The position numbers were made by a program, and so were the translations under genes. A stretch of DNA of 10,334 bases, from NCBI GenBank assembly GCA_002284615.2, contig MU069726.1:260676-271009 (forward strand). The letters run 5' to 3'. Position 1 is the first letter of the stretch; each line of letters begins with the position of its first letter. The notes below the pieces were generated by a model, which searched no databases, had not been told where the DNA came from, and worked only from the letters and a program-made list of their open reading frames with translations. Positions 10,260-10,334 of this stretch are shown here, in pieces. This DNA comes from Dunaliella salina. Its lineage: Eukaryota; Chlorophyta; Chlorophyceae; Chlamydomonadales; Dunaliellaceae.

Positions 10260-10279
10260 ACAAGCTTACTTCTCGCCAT
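175..10279 (-). CDS. Six-exon gene, TSSC4-like (U5 snRNP assembly factor family), tentative family call
   Basis: This is a spliced gene model covering nearly the whole window. Exons in transcript order are 10270-10279, 9795-9866, 8149-8323, 4529-4625, 2864-2984 and 175-356. Introns are 403, 1471, 3523, 1544 and 2507 nt; all begin GT and end GCAG. Junction phases agree throughout (Lys, Gly, Arg and Gly codons are split; exon 4/5 is phase 0). The sum is 657 nt including TGA. Predicted protein: 218 residues, with an Arg/Gly-rich segment at about 46-66, VPDHVKHPER at 77-86, YTVYDMGESI at 87-96, an Ala/Glu-rich helix-like part at about 97-118, a hydrophobic GAGAIKFVSKA at 148-158, and an acidic, Ala/Pro-rich tail with KRQR at 189-192, a possible nuclear signal. 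TSSC4 proteins, as I recall them, carry a VPDY-V-HPERW-T-Y core and help assemble U5 and tri-snRNPs in the nucleus. The match is from memory, and the usual TSSC4 N-terminal part appears missing or short. Exon chain moderately sure, function less so. Confidence 0.6.
293..1480. repeat. 418-bp higher-order tandem array derived from the start of exon 6
   Basis: Nine monomers of about 110-185 bp share a core, marked by CCTTTGTCTTGCCTGC on the plus strand at 345, 468, 578, 763, 886, 996, 1181, 1304 and 1427. The spacing pattern 123, 110, 185 repeats, so three monomers form a 418-bp unit. Positions 345/763/1181, 468/886/1304 and 578/996 are each exactly 418 apart. The monomer at 345 is the beginning of exon 6. 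The others lie in intron 5 and carry the same acceptor plus about 60 nt of exon-like sequence. A weak tenth relative is near 1517. Confidence 0.93.
1492..1505. repeat. Short poly(A) run (poly(T) on the transcript strand)
   Basis: Fourteen A in a row directly after the end of the 418-bp array. No target-site duplication that would mark a retroposon tail was recognised. Confidence 0.9.
1768..2290. repeat. 70-122 bp tandem array with embedded hairpin
   Basis: The core GATGTCATGCAGACCGTGTG recurs near 1768, 1839, 1921, 2043, 2165 and 2243, with spacings of about 71, 82, 122, 122 and 78. The two 122-bp units (about 1981-2040 and 2101-2162 are the clearest parts) contain a perfect stem GCAAAG/CTTTGC with loop CCG at 1990-2004 and 2112-2126. 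It lies inside intron 5. I found no convincing similarity to a neighbouring exon, unlike the arrays at 293, 4593, 7866, 8324 and 9285. The plus-strand open frames here follow the repeat and are not taken as genes. Confidence 0.88.
2473..2556. repeat. (CA)42 microsatellite
   Basis: 84 bases of perfect AC/CA repeat in intron 5, about 310 bp downstream of the exon 5 donor in transcript direction. The pre-mRNA would carry (UG)n. Confidence 0.98.
2864..2984 (-). CDS. Exon 5: hydrophilic segment ending GAGAIKFVSKA
   Basis: The acceptor is CAATTCTTGCGCAG ending at 2985; the donor is a strong GTGAGT at 2863-2858. It encodes exactly 40 codons plus one base: AVSSARSMLSPQEQLQLGEE, then QGPKAPLPV and GAGAIKFVSKA. 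Phase 0 at entry matches exon 4, and the leftover G matches the GC at the start of exon 6, giving Gly. The short hydrophobic run LPVGAGAIKFVSK sits where I recall TSSC4-type proteins having a small LP-x-V-x-F element, but this is a loose resemblance. Unlike exons 3, 4 and 6, this exon has no obvious edge-derived array beside it. Confidence 0.6.
3080..3156. repeat. 17-bp exact direct repeat, 60 bp apart
   Basis: ACATGTGTACGTGACAG occurs at 3080-3096 and again at 3140-3156. The intervening stretch holds related TTCATGTGAA and CTTCACATG words, so this may be a decayed 60-bp tandem unit. It is in intron 4. Confidence 0.8.
3191..3617. repeat. Two-copy tandem duplication, about 213 bp
   Basis: Copy 1 starts at 3191 and copy 2 at 3404. 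Shared words include GCCTSTGTGAGCATGGA, GTCATATAAATCCAG (near 3274 and 3487), CAGGGGCAAGGTGAGG (3331 and 3541) and GCAAATTGGCAC (3391 and 3606). The copies differ at many positions and by small indels, so the duplication is not recent. On the minus strand each copy contains a pyrimidine tract plus CAG|GCTACCTGTG, which resembles an acceptor. The region is inside intron 4. Confidence 0.88.
3759..3808. repeat. Compound (AGC)n/(ACC)n trinucleotide repeat
   Basis: Six AGC units run directly into about ten CAC/ACC units. A second short AGC run lies at about 3853-3867. On the plus strand this could read as Gln-run then His-run, but no supporting coding context is seen and the tract sits in intron 4 of the minus-strand gene. 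Confidence 0.9.
4529..4625 (-). CDS. Exon 4: YTVYDMGESI segment
   Basis: The acceptor is TTTCCATGCAG ending at 4626. The first base G completes the Arg codon begun in exon 3, giving ...HPER-YTVYDMGESI. The exon then reads TVGGGEQQSAADAHAAALEL and KK, and ends before a donor GTGGGT at 4528-4523 in phase 0. The join HPER-Y-T-x-Y is what suggests a TSSC4-like protein, where that motif is followed by a polar, then Ala-rich helical stretch. The first ~33 nt with the acceptor recur many times in the 185-bp array directly upstream, but only this copy continues into the Gln/Ala-rich part and a donor. Confidence 0.6.
4593..5345. repeat. 185-bp higher-order tandem array derived from the start of exon 4
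   Basis: Monomers of about 50-75 bp begin near 4593, 4652, 4703, 4778, 4837, 4888, 4963, 5022, 5073, 5130, 5185, 5243 and 5302. The first nine form three 185-bp units of three monomers each (4593/4778/4963 are exactly 185 apart); the last four are more decayed. The consensus core reads GATGGACTCCCCCA, then a TACACAGTATACCTGCATGG-like part on the plus strand. On the minus strand this is CATGCAG|GTATACTGTGTA followed by GGGGAGTCCATC, i.e. the acceptor and first ~33 nt of exon 4. Long plus-strand open frames over this array do not keep frame with the period and are not genes. Confidence 0.93.
5346..5875. other. Unassigned intronic stretch
   Basis: Within intron 3. No repeat, RNA gene or credible exon was recognised. 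Open frames here are short and lack fitting splice signals. Confidence 0.5.
5876..5946. repeat. 35-bp tandem duplication with (AT)n tails
   Basis: CAAAGGCCAAAGGAGCTCAA followed by an AT run occurs at 5876-5910 and 5911-5946, then a third start CAAAGCTC at 5947. The AT tails differ slightly (ATATATAATATATATA against pure AT), showing slippage after duplication. Confidence 0.95.
5947..6840. other. C-rich intronic stretch without recognised gene
   Basis: Plus strand is rich in C and short CCTC/CACC words. A perfect 7-bp inverted repeat AATTTGG/CCAAATT with a 6-nt loop lies at 6061-6080. Between 6666 and 6703 the minus strand has four G-runs (GGGGGG, GGG, GGGGG, GGGG). Pro-rich open frames on the plus strand reflect this composition and are not called as genes. 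Confidence 0.5.
6848..6940 (+). other. tRNA-like remnant with B-box, possible SINE head
   Basis: GCGTGGGTTCAAATCT at 6908-6923 matches a tRNA T-loop (pol III B box GGTTCRANNCC) well. The preceding AAGGGACGTGG resembles the variable arm of Leu/Ser tRNAs. A possible A box (around 6852-6866) lies about 60 bp upstream. The T stem does not pair and no acceptor stem is found, so this is not a functional tRNA. It could be a decayed tRNA pseudogene, a SINE head, or chance. Confidence 0.25.
7133..7154. repeat. Perfect 10-bp inverted repeat, 2-nt centre
   Basis: Arms CTGGCTTTTG (7133-7142) and CAAAAGCCAG (7145-7154) flank CA. As RNA it could fold into a short hairpin once a few central pairs open. No T-run follows and no function is evident. 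Confidence 0.9.
7425..7672. mobile_element. MITE-like non-autonomous DNA element with TIRs and TA target duplication
   Basis: Left end 7425-7450 and right end 7647-7672 are inverted repeats matching at 20 of 26 positions: CCGTAC, five variable bases, CGTGACC, A, then CGCA after three or four bases. A further CTTTTTTCA block matches inward on both sides after a 3-nt gap, taking the TIR to about 40 bp. TA flanks both ends (7423-7424 and 7673-7674), as expected for a TA-targeting (Tc1/mariner-type) transposase. There is no transposase frame inside. The interior holds a direct repeat GCGTATTG...GCGTAATGGAG (7481-7498 and about 7600-7620) and a 10-bp minisatellite. It lies in intron 3 of the gene. 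Confidence 0.72.
7511..7580. repeat. 10-bp minisatellite, seven units
   Basis: Consensus GTGCGTAAAG with seven contiguous units at 7511, 7521, 7531, 7541, 7551, 7561 and 7571, each with at most two changes. It lies in the centre of the TIR element. Confidence 0.96.
7866..8204. repeat. 109-bp tandem array derived from the end of exon 3
   Basis: The marker AACACACCTGGACCCC starts at 7924, 8033 and 8117 (spacings 109 and 84; the short unit has lost about 25 bp). On the minus strand each unit is an acceptor-like GCAG, the LDWQKPG...VKHPER stretch and a donor. The copy at 8149-8201 is part of exon 3. The copy ending near 7957 still reads YVPDRVKHPER before GTGAGTGC. The middle copy is decayed but keeps GTAAGTGC. 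The last copy keeps only the front part. Confidence 0.88.
8149..8323 (-). CDS. Exon 3: Arg/Gly-rich segment and VPDHVKHPER core
   Basis: The acceptor is CATCCTTTGCTGCAG ending at 8324; the donor is GTGAGTAC at 8148-8141. The exon encodes 57 full codons plus split Gly and Arg codons. It opens SMAAPAPRHQSLLRDKPR, passes through an RGG-type stretch (GGGSEDRWRRGGGGRGRRGR), and ends LDWQKPGFVPDHVKHPE-R. RGG stretches commonly bind RNA. The terminal VPD-V-KHPER is the clearest family-like motif in the window. An internal acceptor-like TGCAG lies just before LDWQKP, but the frame is open through it. The start of this exon is copied upstream (182-bp array) and its end downstream (109-bp array), so this copy is picked as functional because it alone is intact from acceptor to donor. 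Confidence 0.6.
8324..8860. repeat. 158/182-bp tandem array derived from the start of exon 3
   Basis: GAGCAGGGGCGGCCATGG occurs at 8303 (in exon 3), 8461 and 8643, with a diverged form at 8825; spacings are 158, 182 and 182. On the minus strand each unit carries TGCAG|GTTCCATGGCCG and about 100 nt resembling the first part of exon 3 (MAAPAPRHQ-LL---PRGGG-EDRW). The two inner units are nearly identical, and the assembly has N bases at 8557, between 8612 and 8637, and at 8739, suggesting imperfect resolution of the copies. Confidence 0.92.
8478..8695. repeat. 12-bp triplications of an acceptor-like sequence
   Basis: GAACCTGCAGCG is repeated three times at 8478-8513 and again at 8660-8695. The single copy at 8320-8331 spans the real exon 3 acceptor. 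The two extra copies account exactly for the 24-bp difference between the 158- and 182-bp spacings. Confidence 0.95.
8861..9284. other. Intronic stretch with short degenerate repeats
   Basis: Between about 8870 and 9055 short words such as GTCCAACAG, GCCGTCAGAAC and AGTAGTCCAAAAGT (8960 and 9039) recur without a fixed period. From 9060 to 9284 nothing recognisable was seen. It lies in intron 2. Confidence 0.6.
9285..9840. repeat. About 95-bp tandem array derived from the end of exon 2
   Basis: GCATGAAG-type markers at 9321, 9410, 9506, 9601, 9695 and 9774 give spacings of 89, 96, 95, 94 and 79. Each unit has GCACTTGCAGCAGCACCTGAGC-like and CCGCACCTGCTTTGGCC-like parts, which on the minus strand are the two candidate donors of exon 2 (CTCAG|GTGCTG and GCAG|GTGCGG) and intervening sequence. 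Some copies have lost the GT. Minus-strand peptides such as LVAFVMKVLS recur, but unit lengths are not multiples of three, so a repeat protein is unlikely. Confidence 0.9.
9795..9866 (-). CDS. Exon 2: short acidic then Ala-rich segment, two possible donors
   Basis: The acceptor is TTGCTGCAG ending at 9867, after a T-rich stretch. The exon reads GMEVEEDRARS and then GAAASARPVAKA. Two donors leave the same phase (one base of a Gly codon, completed by GT of exon 3): GTGCTG after 9831, giving a 36-nt exon, and GTGCGG after 9795, giving a 72-nt exon. I prefer the second because of its G at intron position 5. The stretch around both donors is the part copied in the ~95-bp array just downstream in intron 2. 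A second in-frame ATG at 9859-9861 could serve as the start if exon 1 is non-coding. Confidence 0.45.
10195..10262. repeat. (CA)30 microsatellite next to the exon 1 donor
   Basis: Perfect to 10254, then TACACACA to 10262. In transcript direction the (UG)n tract begins about 7 nt after the predicted 5' splice site of exon 1. Confidence 0.97.
10270..10279 (-). CDS. Exon 1: start codon and first 10 coding bases
   Basis: Reading ATG GCG AGA A, then a donor GTAAGC at 10269-10264. It supplies Met-Ala-Arg and the first base of a Lys codon that is completed by AG at the start of exon 2. I chose this ATG because it sits directly before a good donor, its phase fits exon 2, and no useful upstream reading frame is visible in the remaining 55 bases. 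Those upstream bases are pyrimidine-rich on the minus strand, as often seen at 5' ends, but no clear TATA box is visible. The alternative is that exon 1 is wholly untranslated and translation starts at the ATG in exon 2 (9859-9861). This is one of the two least certain exons. Confidence 0.4.
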
Positions 10280-10334
10280 CCCAAAAGCACGCGCCAATGA
10301 AAGGAAGAGGAAACAAGCAAGGCACGTATATCCC

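Overview
The window looks like nuclear DNA of a eukaryote with intron-rich genes. Base composition is near balanced, there are three long (CA)n microsatellites, minisatellites cover much of the window, and there is no prokaryotic gene packing. The inferred introns all end in -GCAG and several donors read GTGAGT or GTGCGG, the style of green algae. A chlorophyte of moderate GC content (Dunaliella-like) is my best guess, but this is inference and not a species call.

The window appears to hold one gene on the minus strand, running from an ATG at 10279 to a TGA at 175-177. I built it by hand from six small exons: 10270-10279, 9795-9866 (or 9831-9866), 8149-8323, 4529-4625, 2864-2984 and 175-356. 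Every exon-exon junction agrees in codon phase, and the total is 657 nt, 218 residues plus stop (206 residues with the shorter exon 2). The product has an Arg/Gly-rich stretch followed by VPDHVKHPER-YTVYD, which recalls the conserved core of TSSC4-type U5 snRNP assembly factors, then a charged tail with a KRQR patch. The family name is from memory and tentative. The exon chain is the stronger claim.

Layout from the 5' end of the gene (right to left). Exon 1 and the (CA)n-bearing intron 1 lie at 9867-10279. Exon 2 is followed by a ~95-bp array in intron 2. A 182-bp array containing N bases abuts exon 3. A 109-bp array follows exon 3. Intron 3 (3.5 kb) holds a 248-bp TIR element (MITE-like), a tRNA-like B box, AT microsatellites and a 185-bp array abutting exon 4. 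Intron 4 holds a 213-bp duplication and CAG/CAC repeats. Exon 5 is followed by intron 5, with a (CA)42 tract, a 122-bp array and a 418-bp array abutting exon 6.

The most striking point is that five of these arrays are copies of the neighbouring exon edge with its splice site. Each intron is thus padded with decoy acceptors or donors made from its own exon. No rRNA, complete tRNA, CRISPR array or autonomous transposon was found.
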